Source: Chromera velia
Lineage: Eukaryota; Sar; Chromeraceae
Length of the DNA: 51,514 nt
Assembly (NCBI GenBank): GCA_018398765.1
Contig: JAHBMJ010000284.1
Span: 1-51,514, forward strand
Reading direction: 5' to 3'
Shown: positions 1 to 10,719 of the stretch, piece after piece
Layout: every line of letters starts with the position of its first letter
Position numbering within the stretch: the first letter of the stretch is position 1
The notes under the pieces: model-generated
The model's input: only the letters and a program-made list of their open reading frames with translations
Databases searched by the model: none
What the model was told of the DNA's origin: nothing
Program-made: the position numbers and the translations under genes

Positions 1-160
1 AAAGGAAAAGACAAAGGAACAGAGAAAAGAAGAAGGAAGAGAGAAAGAAAAAAACAATGAATTTCAAAGAGAGAGAGAAAGAGAGAGGAAGAGTGACAAA
101 GAGAAAGCCAGAGAGAGAAACGGCCAGCACCTAGGGCCAGCACATACACAACCTACTGAC

Positions 161-1889
161 TTCATCTACACGAGTCAACTGGTTTCTCGCTGTTACTGCT
201 GCTGACGGCACCTGGAGCTGCATCGTGGAACCGTTGTTGATCAGAATCGTGTGAGGATCCAAACCTAACTGAACCTGTTTCTCCTTGACATCGTCCAGCA
301 CTTCTGCAGTGACGAGTCGGCGAACTTCCGGGATTGGGGTCCCCTCAGGCCCTCCACCTAGCAAGTCCCGAACAAAAGACACATTCGAGGTTTTCTGTTC
401 TTCCTCCCACTCAGCAATCAGTCTTCCCCTCTCCCGCACTTTTGCTGTTCTCTCGTCTTCCTCTCTCTCACGCATACGTTCCGCCTCTTTTCGAGCATTC
501 TCTGCCTGCTGCTCCTGCAGGAGCTTGTGGGCCTTCTCTGCTTCTTCAGCGGCCTTTTTTGCTTCTTCGACCTGCCGTTTTTCTTCAGCAGCGGCTTGTG
601 CATGCTCTTGGGCCTCCTCCTCCCCCAAATCCACTTCAATGCCTTCCATAGCTTGGGCTACTTCGTCACATGAGGCAAGTGCAGTGATCCCACTCCTATT
701 TCTTTTGACGGCTTCTTCAAACGCCTCGACGGCAACGGCATCGAGTTCATCCGTTCGTCGAATCTTGTAGATAAAGCGCTTGTAGGTTGGGCTTTCGACA
801 ACCTTTTCCGGGAGGGGGCTTCCGTGTGCCTGCAAAAAAACGAAGGTGAAGGGGGCAGAGATGCAATCAGAAAAAACGTAAAAAGGCTCTCTGACGGAAA
901 CGAGCCAAGAAAAGCAAGGAAACGAAAGAGAGAAAAAACTTAGAGAAAAAATTTAAAGGGGAGGAAGGCAAAGAGAGGGGGGGGGAGGGAGAAAGAGAGA
1001 GAGGGAGAGAGAAAGAGAGAGAGAGAAAAAGAGAGAGAGAGAACAAAGAAACAAAGAAACAGGGAAGTCCAAAAGACATGAAAGGACAACACAAAATAGA
1101 AAAGATAGAAAAAAAGAAACTGACGCCCTGAAGCTCCTGGTGGAAGGTCAGTTCGAGAGTGAGAACAGCGACTTTGTTGTACAGCAACCTCTTGTTGTTG
1201 ATGTCAGGTTTTTTGCGCAAGGCCGCCTGGGTCGCAAGGACAAACGCGTCGATTTGCATGTCCATATTGTTGCCCACTGTCAGAGAGCGTCCGTCCAAAG
1301 GAGCCTCTCTCAAGTGGATACACGTAGTCTGCAAAAGCAATGCAAAAGCAAAGGAGAATGTTCAAACATAAGTGACTGTCGCATACTGTCGCTTTCAACA
1401 CTGATTCGATTGGTCTGCAAGAGTGAATGATTGGAAACCAAATAATTGGCAGTGGGAGTCACGGTAGGACATAATCGAGAATAATCTGGAATAATCTGCA
1501 TCAGACTGTAATGCTTCACAAGGCAGGTCCTTGTCAACTAACCTCAACAAGGCAAGTGACTGAGTTGAGTAGATAAGCGCCTTTTGCGGGGCTCTCCAAC
1601 CCTCTCTTTGAGACTCGCCCTGCAAGGACGTCCTCGGCATGCGCATCAGCAACTCTCAACGCTGCGTCGCAGATCTTATCGTGCACAGTCTTCAGCCGCT
1701 TGAGGGTGGTTCTGGACAACTTGTCGCCGAGTCTCGAGTGCTCGTCAAGGAAAGTTTCGATCATTTTGTCCTTGACCTCTTCTTCGGGAATGTCTTTCTC
1801 AGATGCCACTGCAGCCTTCAGGCCAGAATAGGCAGCCTTCAGAGACATCCCGAAAACTGGGAGCTTCATGTCCCTCCGAACTGTTGAAC
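161..1889 (-). CDS. Coiled-coil protein, 3' exons (gene continues past left edge)
   Basis: Three exons join in phase 0 with clean GT-AG borders: 1889-1543 (acceptor ctgcag, donor GAG|GTTAGT), 1328-1125 (acceptor tttgcag, donor GTCAGT) and 829-161 (acceptor tttgcag, likely donor GAA|GTCAGT at 161/160). If the last donor is not used, the frame stops at 131. The first usable ATG in the 1889 exon is at 1869, so the 5' part may be UTR, or an earlier exon is missing because the exon opens in phase 1. The first half is mixed alpha-helical with no family I recognise. The exon 829-161 encodes a long Glu/Lys/Arg/Ala coiled coil (about 420-640), flanked by globular-looking sequence such as SPTYKRFIYKIRRTDEL. 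No signal peptide or membrane span is visible. The function is unknown. The frame-consistent joins make a real gene likely. Confidence 0.66.
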
Positions 1890-2135
1890 CTGCAGAAAAA
1901 GAGTCATACAAAAACCGGGGAAAAACGACAGAGGGGACATGACAATCCACAGATAGCAGATCGGTAAATACAAATCCTACCTCATTCTTGCACGGAATCT
2001 AGACTGAGTAGCAGCTGCAGAATTCAGGACCACGTGGTCACGTATTCTTGTGAGAAAAAGATCAACATTCAAAAGAACATGTTGTCTTAACCCCTTAAAC
2101 GCATACACAGCTTTTCAGGCGATTTTGTCTGACTC
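1890..2135. other. Short intergenic or 5' flank of the coiled-coil gene
   Basis: No supported exon is present. A candidate small exon on the minus strand (acceptor attctgcag near 2023, donor GTAGGAT near 1980) fails because its phase is incompatible with the exon at 1889 or gives a stop. The promoter of the minus-strand gene may lie here. Confidence 0.35.
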
Positions 2136-2432
2136 ATGGTCTTTGTAGGGATCACTGAAGCCGACACAGACCCCATTTGGGCGTTCAAAGTTATGGAAGT
2201 CATCGACGGCACCGAGGAGGATCCATGCGTCAAAGTGAAGGTGTGGTGGATGATCACTGACACCGCAGCTAAGTGGCCAAACAAAAAGTATTGCCTCGGC
2301 TGGCAGGTATGCGAGGCAGAGGATGCTGACGGAGCGAAGAAGAAAGGGGGGAAGTGGAATAAACCGTGGGTACAGTTCCTGAAAGAAGAACAAGTGTTGA
2401 TGTTTGGCCTCAACGATGAACTCTTTAGATAA
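2136..2432 (+). CDS. Orphan ORF/exon rich in Trp and Lys, unrecognised
   Basis: This 98-codon ORF from ATG 2136 ends in TAA at 2430-2432 and has coding-like composition (charged residues, several Trp, a Lys-rich stretch AKKKGGKWNKPW). It stands in an otherwise AT-rich block. It may begin instead at a 3' splice site, since ctttgtag precedes 2147 and tttcag precedes 2120. About 145 bp after its stop is a tiny Ser/Asp-rich ORF (2577-2639, MADSHSDSGSSDSSQHSDLF). I do not recognise the family. A small SH3/chromo-like fold or a fragment of a transposon-encoded protein are both possible. No neighbouring exons could be linked to it. Confidence 0.35.
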   Translation: MVFVGITEADTDPIWAFKVMEVIDGTEEDPCVKVKVWWMITDTAAKWPNKKYCLGWQVCEAEDADGAKKKGGKWNKPWVQFLKEEQVLMFGLNDELFR

Positions 2433-4944
2433 AATTATGTTTTGCGAACGTACATTGCGAGAGAGGCAGAGAAACAAGTCAATCAGTGAATTGATGAAGG
2501 AAAGATCAGACTGAAAAAAAATGTAAATCCCAAGTGGCGAGAAGGAAAAGTGATTCTTTGCAGTGACACGGCCACAATGGCGGATTCCCATTCCGACTCA
2601 GGTAGTAGTGACAGCTCTCAGCATTCTGATTTATTTTAAAGCTTGTAACACATATGAAGCTTCCATTAAAATGGTTTTTTAGTATTATGTATGCATATAC
2701 TTCTATATATATACTAGAACTTATATACATACTAGTATATATATATATACATTTAATAATATATGGATAAATGGTTAATATATATGAATTGTTCTTCTAA
2801 AAAATATCTTTTTTAAATTGTTTTTAATTTTCTTATTGATTGATTGATTGGTTGATTGATTATAAACACATTGCCTAGCACATTGTTAGATTTGTACATA
2901 TTTTTAAAAAATGATACTATTGAAGGCAAGTTTTAGGAGAACTTGTATTTGCAGATACGTAAATTTATAGCTTTTAAGTTAATTTTACTTTAATATATTA
3001 GCATAAACAATATACACATCATGTAATCGAATCTGCTGTCAGCATATGAATCCGATTTCGAGCATAGCGACTTCTCAGCAAACTGGGCAGGGGCTGCGTA
3101 AGTACAGAGCCGCAGGCTTACCATCTCCTTATTTTTCAGAAAGAAGTAAACTTTTTCCATCTCTTTCTTTGATCGCTCTCTAACGATGGTCAAAGCCTGG
3201 TATACAGAGAAGCAGAACAGTGAGAGATGAAGCAAAGTCAAAAAAGAGAGTAGTTGTTAGACAGACACTGTCACAGAGCTGTTAGAACTTTTTGCTACTT
3301 ATAGGGGTGAAGCAGTTAAAAATTTATATTTTTTAAATATATATTGTGTGTGTGTGTGTGTATGTGAATAGGCTTTTTAAATGCCAATAAACACTTATAA
3401 ACATGTTTTTGAAGGTTGGCGCCGCAGGCGAAATTTTTTTTTTGGACCTTAATTTTTATCGTTTTTTTTGTCGGTAAAAGGAAGGCAGACTAAGGCCATT
3501 ACCGGTTACCGGCAATTGCCGGTAGACTAGACTTGTTACCAACCAGAAAAGCAACCCTGCTTTTACCATTTGTTTCATTTCTATTTCTTTGAGCCTTTGA
3601 TATGGACTGCATGTTTCTCTGTTGAACCAAAAACAATAATCGTAACTTTCAAACGTTTGTCCTTCAAGTTGCATTGTCTTATTTCAACTTGCATGGTCTT
3701 TTCTCAAAGATTTTGAAAGTTGATCAAGAGAGACTCGCAATACTCTGTATTATGAGTCTGTGCTACTAGTCCTTATATGAAAGGCTGCTTGAAAGCGGGA
3801 GAGAGATGTGGTCAGCATGTGGGCCTCATGACTGTAGTTTGCGGGGGGGGGCGGGGCGAGCCTCATAAGACAAAACGGCGACAGTGCTCTATAGGGCACT
3901 ACTAAAACACTTCAAGTTATCAGTTATTACTAAGTTATTACTTATAAACAAGATCTCCACATCAATACTCTAACAGATTATTGCTTTGTTATAGAGACTT
4001 ATTAGTGTGATTAGTAATTGAAATTGGAATAATATTTTGAATGTCTATTATGAGATCCGCTCTTGCATGCTAATAGCTAAAGTTTGGTAGTATCTATTCA
4101 AAAATTTGAAATTTAAATTTGAATAAAAAAGATTCAAAATCCATGGTCGTCCTCCCACATTTTCGAACGTGATACATGACTGCATACTGAAAAAGCTAGG
4201 TTTTGATAGGTTGAGCTAGCAGCAGTATAAAAGACTCGATCAAGAGAGCCTAATATAGCCTAATAGAAGAAACAAAATCAGGAGTAGAAAAGTTATCTTT
4301 CTGTCCGGCTGTCAGTCCATATTTCCTTAGACCAGAAGCAAAGCCGTTTCAGTCTCAAAGCTTTCTCATCGATCGATTGATTTTCAGGCTTTGTCAAGGA
4401 ATTCAATTCCCGGGCCCGTCTCCGCGCGCCGGGCGCCGCCCAGGTAAGACCGCCTCGGCCTACGCCCGACCGGGTCAACGCACGCAAAAGCTGCCAAAAC
4501 TTCCGGTATAAGTCCAAGAAAAGTTAATTTCGCTTTCCGCGGGCCATTCGCATGCACGGATCTTTCCCGGGCATGCAAGGGCAATGCATGTGGCCGATCG
4601 ATGCATGGCCGATACGTCGATCTTCCACGTTGTACAGGAACTTCAGGAAGAGATCGAAGCATGCAAAGCGTGCATCACCAACAGAACTTTCAAGCAAGTG
4701 TCTTCCAGGTCCAACGTGCGACTGTGATCCTGCAGGTTGAGCCACACAGGTGTGAAGTTTCCAGCGCTTTGCTCGTGCAAGATTGCCCCAGCTACCGGTG
4801 TTGTTTGAACCTTCGAGGGGTGTTTTGAGTTGACCTGCTCGGTACGCCACACGTTCGGGTGTGCTCAAAGGCCTAAATCAGCATACATTTTGGAAGATTG
4901 TATCGATCAGGTGAATCTTGACCGCCTCTTGCACTCTGTAGAAG
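2433..4944. other. AT-rich intergenic block ending in a GC-rich gene-proximal patch
   Basis: From 2640 to 4290 the DNA is AT-rich with low-complexity runs: TATA-type repeats near 2695-2780, a GATT tandem at 2836-2862 and a short GT run at 3345-3364. A G-run is at 3841-3850. No coding frame is supported. Composition changes abruptly at about 4390-4500 to a CpG-rich stretch that includes CCCAG|GTAAGA at about 4443, a possible 5' UTR exon/donor for the RING gene downstream. Many ATGCAT/GCATGC palindromes lie at 4550-4680. Confidence 0.5.
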
Positions 4945-6475
4945 ATGAGTGAAGGTGGTGAGGTGTTTTTGCTTTACGTGGACCCCGACAACGTTCCTCC
5001 TCCTCCTCCACCCGGGTTTGTGCAAACCCTCAGAGAGCGCAGAGCACAGGCAGAGCATGAGATGCGGCGGGATTGGGAGAGAAGGATGAGCACGGGAGTG
5101 TACGTTGTTCGGGTGGCGTCCAATGTCATGCGGTTGATGGGACGCTGTGCAGGGTCTGTGTGGCGCGTGTGTTGCAATCTGCTGGCACCCGTTGGCTCGG
5201 CAGCGCCGTACGTGTTCGATGCGATAAGCACTGTTGTAGCATGGATTTTGCTTCTTTCGTTCTTTTTGATTGAGCTTCTCCTTCGTTTCACAAGCGAAAG
5301 AGTCGAAGTTGCGAGGGAATTCATCTGCAGTAGAGTGCAGAAGGGTCTGCGGAGTGTCATGAGAGAGCAGTCACCGAAAGGTGTTGTTTGCTATTGGGAT
5401 GCCACCCCCCGATCAGGGGGTCACCCTGTCGGCAGCAGCGTGGGTGTACATGGGGACAGGGACGGGGGGAGGCAGGTATGGAGTGGGGGGTTCTGGTGTG
5501 GGGGTGAGTCGCCTCACCTGGACCCCGAGAGTCGAGCGTACAGAAGGAGAGTGCTGGAGGAAAGGCGGGAGAGAAGGGAGGGACTTGTGGCGAGAGAAGT
5601 GGAGGAGGGCAAGCGGGTTTGTCGCCGTTTGATTTTTGCATTTCGATTCGAAGTTGATGATCTGCTGGCCTCGATTGAAGAGGGAAAAGAGGTGCAGAGG
5701 GCACAGATGAATGACTTGAGGGTGAGACTTCGAGGCGCAATGGCTGCCCGACAGGAGGGTCTAGCAAGAAGCCATCCAGACATGGAAGGCATCAACGTAG
5801 AGGCCGACAGAGTGTGTGAGGGGTTCTGTCAACAGATGGAATCTCGGCTTGCTCTCCTGTGTATGGACTTGCGTGACTCCTCTCACCGTCTAGATTATTT
5901 GAACGAACAAGTGATGCACAGTCTGGACCAGCAGGCAATGTCACTGGTGGAGGATGTTAGGATTCTCGACCCTCACCTCGCAACGTCTGCTCGGCGCATG
6001 TATAGAAAGATGGCGAGTCAGACTGAGTGTGAGGTGAGCAGAGCCCAGAGGGAAGTGGAGGATTTTCAGAAGCGTGCAGGGAAGGAGATAGATAAATGGA
6101 AGATTGAGAATGCGCGTCGATTCAATGCCTGGCTGGGGGACGTTTACTCCCGTTGGTTGGAGGAGGAGAGGGCGTGGTTCGCACAGAGACTGGACGCATG
6201 GAGGAGCGAGATGCTGCGAGCCAGGGCAACAGCGATACTTCATTGGATGAATGGACTGGTGAGTGCATGGATGCGGATTATATCATCATATTGAAATACG
6301 AACACACAGAATTATGTTTTGACCCCCCTCTTCTCCCTCGTACCTCACTCGTCCGCACTCCTGTGTGTTCCTTTCCCTTTGTTGACCTCCCGTGTCCCAT
6401 CCAGCGGCTGCAATGTGATCTCTCTGCTTGTTCCTGAGGTCAAGTTTCTCTCACCTGACGTGTTGATATGTTATT

Positions 6476-6512
<37 letters not shown>

Positions 6513-7702
6513 GCAGGTGGGGGGTCTCGAGGGTCCTCCGACGTCGGGTCGGACGACGGAGCCTCCTCTGTGTACGGAAACATCAACGGAAGACTTTACA
6601 GGCTCCCCAACGTGAGGATGTTCAGCGGTTCGCTGACGTCTGGTCTCTCCAAGAGAGAACGGGACTCGTTCCCTGTCGAGAAGCTGGAGACTGAGGAAGA
6701 CGGTCGGTCAGTCAGTGAGTAAGTGAGTGAGTTTGTGAGGGCAAGCAGGTTTACAAGAGAAACTTGTCTCTGTCTAGTTTTCTCTCTCTCCATGCGTGTG
6801 TGTGCGAGCGAGAGAGAGAGAGAAAGATAAAGAGAAAGAGAGAGACTGTGAGTGTGTGTGCGTGTGTGTGTGTGTGTGTGTGTTTCCCTGTGAGGTTGTA
6901 AGTTTTCCTGCAGTGTGTGAGTGAGTGTCTCTGTCCCTAGTCTGCCCATTTTCCTTTGTCCCAACGAGTGTGTGGGCAAATTTGGGATTGAAAGCTTCTG
7001 CTTGGTACTTTGTTTTGAACACTTTTGGCGCCACCTGCCGATTTTGTTTTGTTGTTCACATCTCCTTCAGGGCCTTCTTTGATGCGGAATTCAAAGGATT
7101 CGCTCACTCATTCCATCCTTTCCTTTCTTCGCTGCTGATGAGTGATTGGTTGACTGCAGTTGCTCGAGTAGGCCGTTCTGGAGAGGCTTGGTCTACCTGT
7201 GTCTTCTGTCAGGAGCATTTCGAAGTGGGAGAGACTGTCAAGAGGTCAGCTAGGTCATTCGTTTGTCCGTGTATATTTGTTTTCTGTGTCTGACAATGAT
7301 AGAGGTATAAACAGGGGCTTGTTGTTTCTCCTGCAAGAGAGCTGTGGACGTCGTCTTCTGCAGCTGATGGGAAACTGACAGAAAACGGAGGGGCACATGC
7401 ACAGACACACACATACACATATACACGCGAGCGCGCATGCGCGCATAGACACAAATGTGCTTGAATGCAACAGGTGAGATTGTCAGACAGTATAGTGTCA
7501 ATCGCGAATGAATGCGCACGTTCTTGAACTGAGTCTCTTGCAGGCTGCCGTGCAACCACATCTTCCACGAAGCCTGCGTCGATCGCTGGCTGCAAAGGTC
7601 AGTCGATCGATCAGCGACTTGTTCGCTCTGACTCTTCCCATACTTTCTTTCTTCCTCCCTCCTTCCCTTTCTTTCTTCCTTCCTCCTTCCCTTCCTTCCT
7701 TC

Positions 7703-7737
<35 letters not shown>

Positions 7738-7742
7738 TTTTT

Positions 7743-7789
<47 letters not shown>

Positions 7790-7794
7790 CTCTT

Positions 7795-7827
<33 letters not shown>

Positions 7828-8415
7828 CGTTCGTTCGTTCGTTCTTTTTTTCTTTCTTTCTTTCTTTCTTTACTATACGACTTCACTGTTTTTCTTCTTT
7901 CTCCGCAAAAGACCTGCTCGGCATGCTGGGACAGAGACAGACAAGAGTGTGTGAAAAACCTCTCACGTGGTTCGGCTGATGTCCCTGCGAGTGATCTAGC
8001 TTGCTTCTTTGGGTCCGGTGTGTCGATCCATGTGCACACACGCCGGTGCTCGTGGTGAGAGGACAGTAGAGTTTGGCGCTTGGTTTGCACTGCCTGCACA
8101 TTCTGATGGGAACTCGTCAATCGACCCAATTGGACTTAATTGCATGCATCTCTCTCTGTCTGTCCACCTTCCTTCCTTCCTTTCTGCAGAAATACTCGGT
8201 GCCCCACCTGCCGCCATGACGCTCGGAACAACGGGGAGTCGACAGTTTCGGGAGGAATGCGGTCGTCGGGGCTGGGGGGGGCCTGGGGAGGGAGCACGTT
8301 CGGGGCCTCGAGATCTGTCTTGGAGGGTTTTGGGGGGTCGGAGGTTGGTGATGAGGTTGAGCATGAGGGGAGCAACCCTCCGGATGGGTACTCTGACCAG
8401 GACAGAGATCTGTAG
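4945..8415 (+). CDS. Membrane-anchored RING-H2 E3 ubiquitin ligase, five exons
   Basis: Exons are 4945-6258, 6513-6718 (or 6714), 7071-7244 (or 7160-7244), 7544-7597 and 8190-8415. Both alternative pairs keep frame; the longer one gives 657 residues. The start is ATG 4945, followed by a Pro run (VPPPPPPGF) and one strongly hydrophobic span at about residues 91-113 (STVVAWILLLSFFLIELLL). Long charged helical segments follow to about 440. Exons 3-5 assemble a complete C3H2C3 RING at about residues 550-590: CVFC, then 14 residues, CNH, two residues, HEAC, ten residues, CPTC. This matches the RING-H2 spacing of E2-binding ubiquitin ligases, and no metal ligand is missing. The tail is Gly/Ser/acidic. 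The likely role is ubiquitin transfer from a membrane. The substrate is unknown. Confidence 0.9.
6479..6512 (+). repeat. (GT)n tract abutting a splice acceptor
   Basis: About 15 GT units run directly into the gcag acceptor of RING-gene exon 2, so the usual polypyrimidine tract is replaced by alternating TG. Confidence 0.85.
7640..7872 (+). repeat. (CTTT)n microsatellite in a RING-gene intron
   Basis: More than 200 bp of CTTT/CCTT tetranucleotides, with a short CGTT interlude, lie between exons 4 (ends 7597) and 5 (starts 8190). It reads as Ser/Phe-rich on one strand and Lys/Glu/Arg-rich on the other, so long ORFs across it are artefacts. Confidence 0.95.
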
Positions 8416-8599
8416 GGGAAGGGAAAAGTGTGAGGGGGGGAGGGAAGGGATGCCGATGAATCGAATTAAGGGAATAATCTAACTACGGGCGGACCTTTCG
8501 TGTCACTTCCCTTTTGTCGGCACGTGTAATTTAGAGAGAAAACGGGGAGATCTGTCAGTTGAGCTGCTCGGCCACCAGGATGCCTGGCCAGAGATGTTA

Positions 8600-9055
8600 A
8601 ATTGATTTAGCACTAAAGCTAAGCCAAAAAAGAGCCTTTGGCTGGCTGATTGGCTGAAGTTAGCCAAACACTCAAACATGTTTCTTACGATGCTAAATCA
8701 AAATTCATCCACAAAAAAGCTTGTTTTCTAAGGGAAAATGACCCATATAAAAAAAAAAATCTTCCCAGGGGGGGGCTTTTCCCCCCCCCCCGGCCCCCCC
8801 CCCGCCTATGCAAAGACCTGTAAAAATGGTACAGGACTTTGCAGAGGCAAAACCAATTTTTTTTTACATCTAAGTTCATTTTTTTTACTCATACAACTAG
8901 TCATACAAACAGATTCTAATAGAACATACTTACTAAAGCAAGCAATAAACAATAACCAATATACATCTAACACTTTTAGCACTAATTAGCACTAACATTG
9001 GCTAAGCTAAAAAATAACCTTTGGCTAGCTAAGCCAATGGTTAAGCCAATCATTT
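8600..9055. repeat. Pair of related TTAGC/GCTAAGC-rich segments flanking a G/C homopolymer block
   Basis: Segment one (about 8600-8665) and segment two (about 8975-9055) share TTTAGCACTAA, GCTAAGC and CCTTTGGCT words in the same order. Between them lies GGGGGGG-CTTTT-CCCCCCCCCC. The arrangement looks like degenerate repeat ends around a core of about 300 bp, but no ORF or clear target-site duplication is visible. Confidence 0.4.
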
Positions 9056-9554
9056 TACAACTCTATACCTGGCTGGATGCGCACAAGCTTGCATAAAAGA
9101 CGTGGTAGCAGAGGGCGCGCGGAGACTATACAAAGACTAGCAAACCCAGTATTTAAAAGCCCTGCCACAATTTTGCTTCAATGTCAGAGGCTTCTTAGAA
9201 AATTTAGATTCCATCCCAGGAACCATCCGACCATATGTTGATTTCATTCCGGCTAGAAGAAAGGAGTAAAAGAGATTCTCATCATCAAATGTTTAAGATC
9301 ACTGAGACTGCCTTTCGTTCAGTTTAAAATATATGTCAGATTATATACGTATGATTTTTAGTGCAATTCCGACCGATTCTGGCAATTGATGATTAATAAA
9401 ACTGTGTGTAGTAATGAAAGCTTACTTTATATAAGCCTCGCTTCAGGGCTAACTTCAGATTAAAAATGATCATGATGATTAGTATATAAAGAAAAATTAT
9501 TCAAAAATAGATCGAATGACTTCATTAGTCCATTAGCTAATAAAAAACATAAAT

Positions 9555-9583
9555 TTGAATTGAATTGAATTGAATTGAATTGA
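9555..9583 (+). repeat. (GAATT)n pentanucleotide repeat
   Basis: Five to six tandem copies of TGAAT/GAATT in AT-rich intergenic DNA. Confidence 0.85.
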
Positions 9584-10609
9584 GGCAGTTAAAGCCGGTG
9601 AGCATACCACTTGGGCTCTGGCCAACTGCGAGACATGATATGCATTGTTTATTTTTGTTTATTCAAAACGTGCATGCAGAAAGAGGCAAATATAATAAAC
9701 CAGATTTATAACTCTGCCAGTGGCTTACTATAAGCGACATATATTTGTCTGCAGAGTCAGTGTAAACTGCAGCAGTAGTATAGCTAGGTCTGTGGTGACT
9801 GTATATCTAGCTCTATACATATATGACATTAGATATGACAGCACGTATTGGATACTTCACTGTCTTGTAACAGGTAGTGTCCCATGAATATGTAATTCTA
9901 GCTAGAATTCTAGCTAGGTATAATTCTTCTGGGCCAAATCCTGGTTTAATTTTAAAATCGGCGTTTATTGCATTTAATACATCATATGGTTTATAATATA
10001 AACATGCCGTATAATTGCTTTTAGAATTGACTAGCGATTTGGTTTAGCGAGCGCATGGCGGCGGCGGCTGCTGCTATACACCAAAATTGAACTTAAAGCT
10101 AGACTTAAAATATGTTTGATCAGTTAACAAAGTTCCCTCCCCGCACCCCATATAGCACATCGGTCTGACAATTAATGTATGAGATAATAAGATATTACTC
10201 TAGATTTATACATTACATCAATTTATTGAATTTAATATAGCCTTAGTACAAACGAACCATGCAACCATGATTATTGCCGTGGCGGCAATGATATAATGAT
10301 GAGAGCTATAGGTAACGTAGTACATAAGGAAGCATTCAGGTTAGGATCTTAGATCTAATCTAGGATCTGATATCAGTAATCATATCACTGGCCAGACAAA
10401 ACAGTTAAATAAACATGTGGACTCGATTTACAAACTGAAAGGCGTAGTGAAAGGCATAAATTGCCATCATGATAAAAGATACATGTACATTGATGCATAT
10501 TACTGAATATATTAGAGCCTAAAAAAGCCAGGCTTGGAGTATTAGAGAAAGCTAGGCTTGGAGTAATAAATTATGAAAAACAAAAACGATAAAAATTGCA
10601 ACAAGAGAA

Positions 10610-10615
10610 TTTATT
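10610..10615 (-). terminator. AATAAA poly(A) signal of the downstream sushi block
   Basis: TTTATT on the plus strand reads AATAAA on the minus strand, about 105 bp after the stop codon at 10720-10722. Confidence 0.55.
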
Positions 10616-10719
10616 TCGTCAACAGGGACCACTCAATTCATCAATATGCCTGTGAGCGTGAACAAAGATCGAAATGAACCAATCTTGAGCGCAAGACCAG
10701 GCCGTATGAATTCAAACAA

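Larger units (their letters stand above)
8416..10719. other. AT-rich intergenic region with short repeats
   Basis: No coding frame longer than about 80 codons is supported. The region contains a G-run/C-run block (about 8766-8804) able to fold on itself, two related TTAGC/GCTAAG-rich segments (8600-8665 and 8975-9055), and a GAATT pentanucleotide tandem at 9555-9583. The 3' end of the minus-strand sushi block reaches its poly(A) signal at 10610-10615. Confidence 0.6.

Noticed and set aside
7611-8129. Minus-strand Lys/Glu/Arg-repeat ORF
   Set aside because: It is the reverse reading of the CTTT microsatellite inside a RING-gene intron.
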